64,000 nt of DNA from Argyresthia goedartella (lineage: Eukaryota > Arthropoda > Insecta > Lepidoptera > Argyresthiidae): NCBI GenBank assembly GCA_949825045.1, contig OX463810.1, positions 40,310,201 to 40,374,200 on the forward strand. The letters run 5' to 3'. Positions within the stretch are counted from its first letter, which is position 1; each line of letters begins with the position of its first letter. The notes beneath the pieces are model-generated. The model was not told the DNA's origin and did no database searches. It saw only the letters and a list, made by a program, of their open reading frames with translations. Positions 54,238-64,000 of the stretch are shown here, piece after piece. A program made the translations under genes and the position numbers.

Positions 54238-55145
54238 CAGCCGGTAAGGAAGGAATTTAATACGATGAAAAAAATTTGTAATTATAAAGTCTTATTGATT
54301 GGAGTACAAATAACGCATATGAATTCGAAAAAAACAAGACCGGTACTTTAATTTACTAGACGCGTCGAAAAATCGCTGATTGCGTCTTAATTGTGTCAGT
54401 ATATTCCACGGACATCTTTCTCCGTGACAAGAGTATCTATCCCGATTACTTCTGTATCGCATACGATTTCTGCATAGCTTTGGTCTTACAGTCGATAAGG
54501 AAGGAATTAATTATATTTATAACATATCATAAATTCTCACCGACTAAAAGATAAATAACAAATTCTAATTCAGAAAAACAAGGCCGAAAGTTTAATTAAC
54601 TACTCATATGGAGAAAAGCTCGATCGAGTATTAATCGTTTTAGAATATTCTGTAGTTACCTCTTCGTTCCGGGAGTGGGTAATTTGCGCGCCTGCTGCCT
54701 TCCTTGGATGTGGTAGCCGTTTTTCAGGTTCCCTCTCCGGGAAATGAGTTCTACTCCGGGTTACTTATGTATAACGTACAATTTCTGTATAGCTTTGGTT
54801 TTACAGTCGATAAGGAAGGAATTAATTATATTTAAAACATATCATTAATTCTCACCGACTCAAAGATAAATAACAAATTCTAATTCAGAAAAACAAGGCC
54901 GAAAGTTCAATTAACTACTCATATGGAGAAAAGCTCAATTGAGTCTTAATCGTTTTGGAATATTCTGTAGTTAACTCTTCGTTCCGGGAGTGGGTAATTT
55001 GCGCGCCTGCTGCCTTCCTTGGATGTGGTAGCCATTTTTCAGATTCCCTCCCCGAGAAATAAGTTTCTTACTCCCGATTACTTCTGTATCAAGGACGAGT
55101 TCTGCATAGCTTTGGACTTACAGTCGATAAGGAAGGAATTTAAAA
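54238..55145 (-). repeat. Tandem repeats derived from 18S rRNA
   Basis: Three units whose boundaries are marked by CAGTCGATAAGGAAGGAATT at 54489, 54806 and 55122 and a variant at 54238 (periods about 251, 317 and 316). In units two and three the minus strand reads CGGCTACCACATCCAAGGAA, then GGCAGCAGGCGCGCAAATTA and CCCACTCCCGG (54668-54740 and 54980-55055), the near-universal small-subunit rRNA segment. Flanking parts align loosely with the adjoining 18S sequence but are AT-shifted. It is not a functional rRNA gene. Confidence 0.75.
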
Positions 55146-56952
55146 ATCCCTAATCATCAATTCTGACCGATAAAGAATGTTGCAAAAAATTTTTAGTAAC
55201 TATGAGTTTATTTAATAAATTACACAACTTTGAAAAAAAAAACAAATTTGAATAATTTAGAAAAAAATTGAAGCTTTCCAATTAAAATAAGAATATAATT
55301 CTATATTCTAATTTTAACTCATACTGATACATATAATTACATATAATTTTAACTCATACTGATTTCTTATGAGTTAAAATTAGAATATATTTCTATATTA
55401 TAATTTTTAATATAAATGATTGCATATAATTATAACTCATACGAAATCAGTAACTCAACATAGTTAAATTTGGAAATTCTACATTAACTGAAATTATGTA
55501 TAAGTCAAAAGTAAACAATTCCCGCTTGCGCGCAGGCCTGCGCAGAAGCCTGCGCCGGGGAGCTTGAGCCTGTCCGTACAAGTTCATTCTTGCAACTTAT
55601 GCGTTTGCGCTTACGAACTATCCGCCGCCGCCTGAGCCTATGAAATCTAACACAATATTTTTACTTACTTTTCGCGTTGGCGGGATATATATGGAAGGGT
55701 GAAATATTTAGAGCGACATAATCGGCATGGGTTAAAGTTGCACCGTACAGGTTATAGCTGTGCTGACCTACGTATCTGGTCGTGATAAAAGAAGAACAAG
55801 CGATCATTTATTAAAGAACCGTGTAAATATCAACTGTGTTACATGGACCCATTATTTTTTGATGATACAAAATTCAGAGATTTCCAGATTGCTGAATTAT
55901 TTAAAAATATTATAAAATCCTGCAATTTTAATGAAAAATATCCATCATATGGGGAAAATTCTAAAATATCGTTGTGAACAAGCTATCAAAAGAAATCAAT
56001 TACTTGAGCGATCCGGAAATCAAATTTGGAAAATTTCGTAAACTGCTGAAATATCGTTGCGAACAAGCTATCAATTAGCGATCCGGAATTATTACCATCC
56101 CGAAAATTCTGTAAAATGCAATAAACAAGCTATTAAACGAAATTCATCATTTGAAAGCGAACCTGGGATGTATATTTCGACGTTCCGCTGGATAATCTTC
56201 GCACAATCTAAAAATTTTAAAATATTATAAAATTCTGCAATTTTAATAAAAAATATCCATCATATGGGGAAAATTCTAAATTATTGTTGTGAACAAGCTA
56301 TCAAACGAAATCAATTACTTGAGCGATCCGGAAAGCAAATTTGGAAAATTTCGTAAACCGCTGAAATATCGTTGCGAACAAGCTATCAATTAGCGATCCT
56401 GAATCATTACCATCCCGAAAATTCTGTAAAATGCAATCAACAAGCTATTAAACGAAATTAATCACTTAAAAGCGAACCTGGAATGTATATTTCGACGTTT
56501 CGCTGGATAATCTTCGTACAATCTAAAAATTAGATTTATCTAAGAAGAAATTCGTTTAAAATTAGCCTTTTTCTCAAATATATTTAAAATCTCAGCAGTA
56601 ATATTAATTTTCTATTTTACTTACTTCAGTTAGAAATTTTTATTTAAATATTGAACAAATACTATTAACTACAGAAATTAAGCAACATGTGATTCCCGTA
56701 TCCACAACTATAAAATGTACAGCCCAATTTTAACATATGTCGAGCGCTAAATTTTCACTCAATATCACCCAATCCAATATAAGGTGAGAAACGTGCCGAG
56801 GGATGAATGGCAGAGGGTGTTTAAAAATGTCATGTCGCTAGCGTCAAATTCAGGGCACCAGGCTGAATCCTGTCGAATGTAAGCCTTACCCTTCTACAAC
56901 GAACCTCTGGGAGGGTTGACTGTTTAATTGTCCGTTACTCGTGGGAACAAAA
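55146..56952. other. AT-rich region with a 315-bp direct duplication
   Basis: Bases 55906-56220 and 56221-56531 are tandem copies, sharing TGCAATTTTAATRAAAAATA and GGACATTCCGCTGG-like blocks (ACGTTCCGCTGGATAATCTT). A GC-rich palindromic patch (GCGCAGGCCTGCGC) occurs near 55531. It forms the leader of the following Helitron gene or separate repeats. No gene seen. Confidence 0.5.
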
Positions 56953-58737
56953 ATGGCACTTGAAACTACAACACAAAAAAAGAGGAAATTGGCGAAAAAG
57001 AGCAGAAAACTGAAAGAAAAACTTTCAGGACTGTCGAACGATGAAATGTTCGAGAGAAAAAATAAAAGGCGATTATATATGAAACAATATAGAGCCTCAC
57101 AATCAGAAGAAGACAGAGCAGCTCGATTACAGCATATGCGGCAACATAATGCTGAATATCGAGCCTCACAGTCAAAAGAAGACAAAGCGACTCGATTACA
57201 GCATATGCGGCAACGTAATGCTGAATATCGGGCCTCACAGTCAGAAGAAGATAGAGCAGCTCGATTACAGCATATGCGGCAACATAATGCTGAATATCGA
57301 GCCTCACAGTCAAAAGAAGACAAAGCGACTCGATTACAGCATATGCGGCAACGTAATGCTAAATATCGGGCCTCACAGTCAGAAGAAGACAGAGCAGCTC
57401 GATTACAGCACATGCAACAACATAGTGCTGAATATCGGGCCTCACAGTCAGAAGACGACAGAGCAGCTCGCTTGCAGCAAATGCGGCAACGAAATGCAGA
57501 GTCGAGAAGACTAAGTAGAGCCAGTATAACAGGCTTCATGCAGTCGATTAACACATTTTGTGACAAGATCTGTGAAGTTTGCACTAAACGGTGCTATAAA
57601 ACTCAGATCTCTAAATGGATTGTAAATACTAAGTCAGCACCATATTTGCCTAACGAATTAAAACAAAGAAATTGCTTGATCGTTTGTCAACGGTGCAAGA
57701 CTCATTTGAATTCAAAGAAAAATTTTGCACCGTCTAAATCTTATTGGAACAATTTGTACCCAGGATCCATTCCAAATGTAATTGCGGAATTATCACAAGC
57801 CGAACAACGGCTAATATCACGCATTATTCCATTTGTAAAAATTATCAAATTAAGTGGCGTATTTTTGCAATATAGCTTTCGTGGCCAAGCGGTATTGTTC
57901 GCACAAGATGTTTTTGAAGTTACTGAAAACCTTGCGAACATGTTACCAAGAAGCGCAAATAATGCTGGGATAGTCGTCATTACTGAGCGTTTAGAGAATA
58001 TTAACGTAACACGTCAATTTTCAATATCTAGGCAAAAAGTATACGATGCATTATATTGGCTAATTTCGAACAATCCACTCTACAAAGATGTTACTATCGA
58101 TCAGAACATTGTAATTGGAGAAAATGATATTATAAGAGTAGAGGAAGAACCAGTCGAGATTGCTTTAGAGACCAATGAAGAACCTACTGAGAACACTAGC
58201 GATTACATGAAGATCAGTGACGTTTCGAGAATTGTACGTGCTTCATGGCATCAAGGCAACGATCTCATATTTACATCAGGATTCGAAGGAGTACAATGTT
58301 GTGCGATGGCATTAGCAAACATTCTCCGGGCCTGCATTCTTTCACCACAAGATTGGTCTACGAACATCCTTAATCTAAATATGATAACGGGTGACCAAAT
58401 CTACACTAATATAAGATTTCAAACGGAGAGAAATTTAGCGGCTTATCCTATAGGAAATGATCAATACTTGTTAGTAAGAAATTTCGCAGTTATCCAAGAT
58501 GACTTAGTCGCATTTGGCAAAAGACTACGGATCACTTTTGATGAAGAACCAAGTATATATGGAAGCTTGAACGACAAATCAAACGAAGCAAATCTTGTAA
58601 GTACTCTTCGTCAAGGTTTAGAAGATCTGTTCATGGCGCATAACGCAGGTATACTAATAACAGATGGTCAATCATTCGGATTAATGCATTATGATAGCAA
58701 ATATTACTTCAGTAACTCTCATTCTTGTGGCCCATAG
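56953..58737 (+). pseudogene. Helitron protein N-terminal part: STPR repeats, DUF6570-like, peptidase-like
   Basis: ATG 56953 (MALETTTQKKRKLAKKSRK) opens 594 codons to a TAG at 58735; the same frame continues past it, so the stop is secondary. Residues 46-183 are six 23-residue repeats of the STPR type (YRASQSEEDRAARLQHMRQ pattern), a tandem DNA-binding repeat known from silkworm FMBP-1. Residues about 190-250 include CDKICEVCTKRC and CQRCKTHL Cys pairs. Residues about 270-390 (AELSQAEQRLISRIIPFVKI, YSFRGQAVLFAQDV) resemble DUF6570 of insect Helitrons. Residues about 430-594 (FTSGFEGVQCCAMALANIL with a candidate Cys, GILITDGQSFGLMHYDSK with a candidate His) resemble viral/Helitron-type papain-fold cysteine peptidases. 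Confidence 0.8.
57088..57501 (+). repeat. Six 69-bp coding repeats (STPR domain)
   Basis: Each unit encodes 23 residues with the RASQS...D.A.RLQ.MRQ...A pattern. Units 1-2 and 3-4 are almost identical as pairs, showing a recent 138-bp duplication; units 5 and 6 are more diverged. Confidence 0.9.
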
Positions 58738-60237
58738 GGATCTAGAGCAAACGACAACAATGGAAAGGCTTGCGTTATTGAATGCGATAGTTTTGAAGAG
58801 TTCATGAGGATATGTAAACGTACAACTGGCAGCAAAAATGTACAATTTACTCTTGATTACATCGATGTTGAAGTCTTGGGTATACATGATGATTCTGAGG
58901 CAGAGGCTCATCAGAGCACTTAGAGGGCAGCAGCTGCATCCCAAACAATCACTTCCCAACAGAATTTAACTAATCAAACTATTCCACTGCAGACATCAAT
59001 GATGGCACCGATTGATGTTATGCCACCTAATGTGGAAGATAAGATACAGGTTTCACGAAACCTTAACGAAATTACCCGCAAGACGAAAGATAATATCGTA
59101 AATGTGGGTCATGAACTGAAAGCAGAAGAATTTGCTTGGTACTTTTTGTTTCCCTATGGGAAGAACGGTTTTACAGAGCAGAGGCCTGTAAAAATTACAG
59201 CATTGGACTACTATCAGTTTAGAATATTGGGAAGTGACACAAGATTTCAACGTAACGATTATCTCTTTTATGCTTTATCGTTCTTTGAATATTACCGAAT
59301 CAAAAGCACTATATCAGCATGCGGCAAGAAAATTGTTAATCAAGAAGGAGCAGTCGAAGACGTCCATCTTTATCTCAAAAATCTGAGAGGTTCTGCAGCA
59401 TATTGGAGATCAGCCTTAAACGAACTATTAGCTCAAATCAGATGTATAGAAGCCCCAACATATTTTGTAACTTTTAGTTCAAATGACCTCCACTGGTTAG
59501 ATCAGCGAAAGGCTTTATTAATAGCCGATGGTAGACCTGACGTTGATCCGAGTACAGTTGACATTTATGAGACTCAACGACTCATCGAAAAGTACCCAGT
59601 GATTTTAAGCCGACATTTCATGGTCAGAGTAAATGCTCTAATGAAATTCATTCAAAATAATGATGAGGTATTTGGAGGAAAAGTAAAAGACTTCTGGTGG
59701 CGTATTGAGTTTCAGAATCGTGGTAGTCCTGTCCTTCATATGGTAGTTTGGATCGAAAATCATCCAGCGTTTGATACAGAGGAAGGAATTCTTCTACTAG
59801 ATCGGAATTGCTGGTGCAAAATTCCTACAGAAGAAGAAGATCCAGAGCTCTTCGAGCTTGTAAAACAATGTCAAATCCATCGACATACACAAACTTGTAC
59901 GAAGAATAATACCTCTGTGAGATGGCGATTCCACTTTCCACGTCAAGAGTGTGACGAGACACGAATAGTATCACATTCTTCAGATGATTTCCTCCGTAAT
60001 GGGGGCAGAATTTGCTTACTTAAGCGTCGTAAAGAAGATGCTTGGGTAAATAATTACCACCCAGAGTTATTGAGACTGTGGAAAGGTAATATGGATATTC
60101 AGCCGTACGGATCAAACGAAGCGATAGCATACTATATTGCAAAGTATCTATCAAAAGCAGAACCTGAGGGTGTTGATTCTGGAATTGCACAGGCAATACA
60201 ACAAATCCAACTTTCTTTCACTGAAGAGTTTGCGTGA
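58738..60237 (+). pseudogene. Helitron Rep (HUH-type) domain with altered HUH motif
   Basis: Same frame as the preceding part, with one more in-frame stop near 58919. The Helitron_like_N region starts AEEFAWYFLFPYGKNGF and continues with VHLYLKNLRGSAAYWRSALN, PTYFVTFSSNDLHW and HFMVRVNALMKF. The HUH site, normally His-hydrophobic-His in a P-H-x-H-M context, reads RGSPVLHMVVW: the first His is Val (GTC at 59731-59733) and the second His is kept. The two-tyrosine motif is present (IAYYIAKYLSK, 60127-60158). The frame ends at a TGA (60235) inside a perfect hairpin. Rep normally nicks and joins DNA for rolling-circle transposition; with the metal-binding His missing and several stops, this copy is inactive. 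Confidence 0.85.
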
Positions 60238-60787
60238 AACTGATCTTTCACGCAAACTCTTCAAGATATGTATGAAGATTCTTCATGAATGGCAAATATC
60301 AGCTGCAGAATGTGCATATCGGCTTTGTCATATTCCATTACGACACAGTTCACGAAATTGCATTTTCCTGAACACAAGAAAGCCAGAACAGCGTTACAGA
60401 GTATTGCAATTCGACAGAAGCGGACACGCGATTGGCTACTACAGCAATATCTTTGAAAGATATGAAAAACGTCCGTTACAACATCCTGACTACGATTTTA
60501 CGAACATGAGCCTTACAGAGTTTGCTATGTTGTTTGAACCTTACTATCCGAAAGCAGTAAGTGATACCGAGGAAAGCGTTGATCATGATGCCTATGAAGA
60601 ACAACCAAACATGCGTCGTCCACTCATCACTCTGTTGAATGAGAGCAAAATGGTTGTGAGAAATGTTCCTGCAGTTGTCAGAGTGCCATATTTTATAGCA
60701 GCATCGGATCCAGAAAACTTTTCCTACAGCTTACTCCTTCAATATATGCCTTCAAATAAGCTTTCTTGGCTCGAGAGAGTCGTTTAA
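60223..60787 (+). pseudogene. Helitron Rep-helicase linker
   Basis: A shifted frame continues ETDLSRKLFKICMKILHEWQ and AECAYRLCHIPLRHSSRN, then LQHPDYDFTNMSLTEFAMLF, the conserved stretch between Rep and helicase. It ends at a TAA near 60787 (SWLERVV), where another frame picks up the helicase at 60766. It is typical in content of insect Helitron proteins. There is no catalytic motif of its own. Confidence 0.75.
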
Positions 60788-61986
60788 GGGAAACAAGTAG
60801 ACATATGTGCCAACATCGTGAGCGGGACCAACAGCTTGAAAACGCATTCAACAAGATACATGCTTTCGAAATTTTAGAGCAGCCAGAGATTATAAATCCT
60901 GAAGTTGAAGAGGAAGAGTTACCAGAGAGAGAAATGAGCAATGATCAATTCCAAAGAGCGCAACATGCTATGAATGTTGATCAAAGACAGTTGTTCATTC
61001 TTATCACAGAGAGTATCAAGAACCAACTCAATGGTGATACTAAACGAGAGAAAATTTTCGTAACTGGTGGAGCAGGCACCGGGAAAACATTCCTCTTTAA
61101 TCTATTGAAAAACCAAGTGAACCGATGTTATGGAAAATCGGTGGTAAAAGTTGGTGCTCTAACTGGAGTTGCAGCACGGTTGATCGGTGGGTCAACGCTA
61201 CACCGTCTGCTAAAGCTACCAGTAGAAAAAGATGGAGTAATTGTGAGTATGCCACTTCTTACTGGTAATTATTTGAGAGGAATGCGTCAATTATGGCAAA
61301 ATGTTGAGTTTTTGTTCATAGATGAAATTTCTATGGTACCCTATGAGATGCTTTGTATGATCGACTCTCGTTTGCGACAGCTGAAAACCTCGGACGCTTG
61401 TTTTGGAGGCATAAACGTGATTCTCTTTGGTGATCTAATGCAGTTACCACCTGTTCGAGGACATCAAGTTTTTCAACAACCAGAACACATGAAGCCAGCT
61501 ACACATTTGTGGCGACAGTTCGGTCTGATTGAACTTAAACAAAATATGCGTCAACAAGGAGACACGACATTTATAGATGTGCTTAACGCTCTTAGAGTTG
61601 GAGAAATGACGTCTAGGCATCTTGAAATTCTACTTGAAAAAGTTTCAACAGATGCGACTAATGAATTCTCAATCGAGAGTGCATTAAGAATTTACCCAAC
61701 GAATGATCAGGTTGCTAGACACAACGAAAAAGTTCTCCAGAGTTTTAAGAATAAAGGGACAGTTATTTATACAATAAAAGCACAAGACCAACTCATTGAT
61801 GCTACTCGAAATCTAGGTAACAAGGACTTAGATTCTGTGATACCTAGCGATATTAATAAAACCGGAGGTCTTCCGAATGTATTGAAAATATTCGTAGGAG
61901 CTAAAGTGATGTTGAGGACAAACATTGACGTGTCGAAAGGTTTAGTGAATGGCAATATGGGTTTTATCATGTCGCTAGCATTTTAA
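60766..61986 (+). pseudogene. Helitron Pif1-type helicase, C-terminally incomplete
   Basis: Open for about 406 codons. Walker A GGAGTGKT, motif Ia-like GALTGVAARLIGGSTLH, Walker B LFIDEISMVPYEML, motif III-like ILFGDLMQLPPV, the Q/R motif IELKQNMRQ and RIYPTNDQVARHNEK place it in the Pif1/RecD SF1B group. It ends GLVNGNMGFIMSLAF at 61986, before the last helicase motifs, so the C-terminus is lost or shifted. No ATG is needed here because the original frame was continuous with the Rep. The helicase unwinds the strand to be transferred. Confidence 0.85.
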
Positions 61987-63298
61987 TACTTTTCATAACT
62001 CTCCTCTCATAGATAGTTGCCAATAGAATGGTTGTTACATTTACTTTATCAAGCACCCCACGCTGTTTACTCTGAATTGAATTCTTTTGTTAATTACTTA
62101 AACTTTATTATAATTTTATTTTGAGGTGATAAATTCTGATTGATTGTTCGATCTTCTACTAGTGTATTATAAACTCTCTGAAATTAAAAATTATTTTCTA
62201 ATTTTTAGTTCGGTTAGCTATAAAAGCGTGTTTTTTTAGTTTTTTTAAACTATTATTTATTCAAGTAGGGATGGTCGGCTCATGTAAATCCGAAATAGCT
62301 CAGCATGAATTTCTGAAGCATCACATAGGGCGCAGGAAATCGGGAATTCCAACTAATAAAATACAGTTTTAGGAAGCTAAAGCTATGGTTGAAATTTTAA
62401 ACCAGGGTGCATTCACTCAGTAGAAACACTTCCACATACAAATTCTGCTTTTAGAATTAGTTCTTTCATTCCTCCCCAGAGGTCGTGAGTCAGGCTGAAA
62501 GAAAAGTATCCAGAGCCATAAAAAGAGGTTGTGATTACAATCCGTCCTACGCATATTTATAAGTCGAAATAATTTTTATAGAGAACATATGAGATGTTTA
62601 CCAAAATATTTCAGCTGAATTATAGCTGGAATTAATGAAAAAAACTTGTTTGTCTGCAGTCTGGTGATTGTTAATATTTTTAATTAAAATATTTATCCAT
62701 AGCATACTCTAAAGTTCAACTGTAACGAAACTCCGGTTGACATGTCACTTTGATTGATTGTGGTTCTCTGTGATTTTGTTATTTATTAGGTACAGCAACA
62801 ACCTTTGCCCCCCTGGACCTGGATTTTGGATATCGACAGCTGCATTCAAACACTGATCCCTTGCTCGGAATGTAGACCTGACCCGCTCATTTTTGGAATC
62901 AAGCCTCAAGAAAGATTAATGAGAAACGATGCTGTGTTCCTAACTGCAATACAACTAGAACGTGATACTTTATTGTAAAGCGTGATCTTGTAACCACAAG
63001 TAGTATAAGTACAGACATTTGGTCAGTGTCGATAAGAGGGCGGAACCCCTTAGCTACACTCCAACCGATTAGACTCACTTAGGTTATGATACTAGTTCCT
63101 TAGGTTATCGTATATATGTGTCGTACTATTATAAGGGCCTTTCACTGTCTGTTCTGTTCACTTAGAGCTCCAACAAAATGAGAACCTCTCCTTTTGTGAC
63201 AAACAAACCTTCCTTGTCTTGAAAAACTGATTTGAAGCAGTCATTATCTTTATTCATTCGGTCCATTATATGTACTTTTTTAGATTTACAGGTGAAGA

Positions 63299-63300
<2 letters not shown>
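61987..63300. other. AT-rich spacer
   Basis: No gene recognised. Near 62935-62965 there is a possible RCCVPNCNTTR reading, reminiscent of the first zinc ligands of a THAP finger but too short to call. A 44-bp micro-MITE copy lies at 63022-63065. Confidence 0.4.
63022..63065. mobile_element. Micro-MITE, 44-bp shortened copy
   Basis: Reads GTCAGTGTCGATAAGAGGG, then CGGAACCCC, then CTACACTCCAAC, i.e. the two ends of the 90-bp element at 48358 joined with most of the middle missing. Confidence 0.55.

Positions 63301-63337
<37 letters not shown>
63301..63337. repeat. (AT)n microsatellite at the mariner insertion site
   Basis: Pure AT alternation directly abutting the mariner end. Tc1/mariner elements insert at TA, which makes such tracts frequent targets. 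Confidence 0.9.
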
Positions 63338-63342
<5 letters not shown>

Positions 63343-64000
63343 TCAGGTCATAAGTTCTGTCACACATAAAAACTTTTGAATTTAGAACGCTGGCCACAAA
63401 AAAGTTTATTGAATTCGAATTTCGAATTTTTCATGAAAATAAAAATGTGTACTTTTTAGAATTTTCCTCATTTTTAAATATGGAGTGGACACTTAAAGAA
63501 GACCGTGTCGCAGTTATTGCGTTGCATCGTTGTGGTTACGCGCCAATTCAGATTTTCGACTTACTGAAAAATTTGAATATAACCAAAAGATTCGTTTATC
63601 GTACCATAAAACGATACAATGAAGACTCTAGTGTAGATGACAGGTCAAGAAGTGGTCGCCCTCGCTCTGTTAGGACTCCAGCAGTGATAAAAGCTGTGAA
63701 GGCGCGAATTCAAAGAAATCCCATACGTAAGCAGAAACTGTTGGCCCTTCAGATGGGGTTAAGCAGGACCACGGTGAAAAGGGTGTTAAATGAAGACTTA
63801 GGGCTTAGGGCATATCGAAGAAAAACAGGACATCGTTTGGACGCTCGTTTAATGGACCTGAGACTGAAGAGATGCCGCGCTTTGTTGAAGCGGTACGCGG
63901 GAAAAAAGCATTGGGAAATTCTTTTTTCGGATGAAAAAAATTTCACCGTGGAAGAGAGCTACAGCAAACAAAATGATAAGGTGTACGCACACAGCAGTGA
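63338..64000 (+). mobile_element. maT-type mariner, left part (window end)
   Basis: The inverted end begins CACAGTCAGGTCATAAGTTC next to TA, followed by a 140-bp leader and the transposase ORF at 63480. The right end lies beyond the window. Confidence 0.85.
63480..64000 (+). CDS. maT/mariner transposase, N-terminal part, open to window end
   Basis: ATG 63480 opens 173 codons with no stop to the last base. Residues about 1-55 form the first helix-turn-helix (MEWTLKEDRVAVIALHRCGY, FVYRTIKRYNE). SRSGRPRSVRTP is a GRPR-type AT-hook-like linker. Residues about 75-115 are the second helix-turn-helix (LALQMGLSRTTVKRVLNEDL). The catalytic domain begins with ILFSDEKNFTVEE, where the first catalytic Asp is present. 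The motifs match the maT family (DD37D, typified by Bmmar elements), as far as can be seen without the other two acids. The enzyme excises and inserts the element at TA sites. There is no sign of decay in this portion. Confidence 0.85.
   Translation, partial: MEWTLKEDRVAVIALHRCGYAPIQIFDLLKNLNITKRFVYRTIKRYNEDSSVDDRSRSGRPRSVRTPAVIKAVKARIQRNPIRKQKLLALQMGLSRTTVKRVLNEDLGLRAYRRKTGHRLDARLMDLRLKRCRALLKRYAGKKHWEILFSDEKNFTVEESYSKQNDKVYAHSS

Larger units (their letters stand above)
56953..61986 (+). mobile_element. Helitron (Rep/helicase) remnant
   Basis: The plus-strand order is an STPR and DUF6570-like protein with a cysteine-peptidase-like end, Helitron Rep, and Pif1-type helicase. All lie in one direction with breaks that are only stops or shifts, implying one original long gene. 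The terminal TC...CTRR ends and the 3' hairpin were not located, so the element limits are those of the coding region only. Confidence 0.8.

Noticed and set aside
54668..55055. 18S rRNA gene
   Set aside because: Only a roughly 70-bp core is preserved in tandem units of about 316 bp; the rest of the gene is absent or badly diverged.
56886..57584. Long antisense frame over the STPR repeats, Cys/Ser/Leu-rich
   Set aside because: It is the reverse reading of the 69-bp coding repeat and has no independent domain; a 121-codon plus frame at 57149 is a shadow of the same kind.
62900..62990. Possible THAP zinc-finger start (RCCVPNCNTTR)
   Set aside because: Only the first two ligands are present, no continuing frame and no nearby P-element-like transposase.

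Overview
This is a stretch of arthropod nuclear DNA, most likely from a moth or butterfly, made almost entirely of transposable elements inserted into one another. The lepidopteran assignment rests on a maT-type mariner, FMBP-1-like 23-residue (STPR) repeats in a Helitron, CR1/Jockey-like LINEs with 3' microsatellite tails, and insect-type TTAGG telomeric units. No bacterial-style operon, CRISPR array or functional rRNA/tRNA gene is present. The only candidate host gene is a multi-exon minus-strand gene at 43.8-49.1 kb, itself broken up by insertions.

Layout. 0-2.8 kb: an element with 0.8-kb inverted arms and a LINE fragment in its loop. 3.6-15.2 kb: a LOA/I-type LINE (gag-like ORF1, endonuclease, RT, RNase H) split at 6.7 kb by a full-length, nearly intact CR1-like LINE (6.7-12.1 kb, minus). 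15.2-15.6 kb: a GACGT-rich minisatellite. 15.9-18.0 kb: a CACTA-ended segment holding a LINE fragment and a dispersed repeat. 18.0-27.1 kb: a CACTA-like transposase gene (minus), split by a mariner (itself holding a LINE fragment) and by a 5.9-kb RTE-like LINE that carries an OTU-protease ORF with a tRNA-derived SINE inside. 27.1-29.1 kb: a GC-rich Jockey fragment. 29.1-39.5 kb: a BEL/Pao LTR retrotransposon interrupted by a 4.07-kb pogo-type DNA transposon (and that by a second SINE copy). 39.5-43.5 kb: a second CR1-like LINE (minus). 43.8-49.1 kb: the candidate host gene, with a PIF/Harbinger element in one intron. 49.1-57 kb: MITEs, one with telomeric repeats inside, a LINE tail, a second GACGT minisatellite, and tandem repeats derived from 18S rRNA. 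57-62 kb: a Helitron (STPR repeats, DUF6570-like region, cysteine-peptidase-like region, Rep, Pif1 helicase). 63.3-64 kb: the start of an apparently intact maT mariner.

How the genes work together. Each element carries its own mobilisation set: EEP nuclease plus RT for LINEs; gag-protease-RT-RNase H-integrase for BEL; DDE transposases for pogo, Harbinger, mariner and CACTA; Rep-helicase for the Helitron. In the Harbinger element, transposase and MADF accessory gene are interlocked: on opposite strands, each places an exon in the other's intron. Most coding regions carry one to a few stops or frameshifts. Open ones are the CR1 ORF1, pogo transposase (first catalytic acid changed), Harbinger MADF gene and the terminal mariner ORF (cut by the window).
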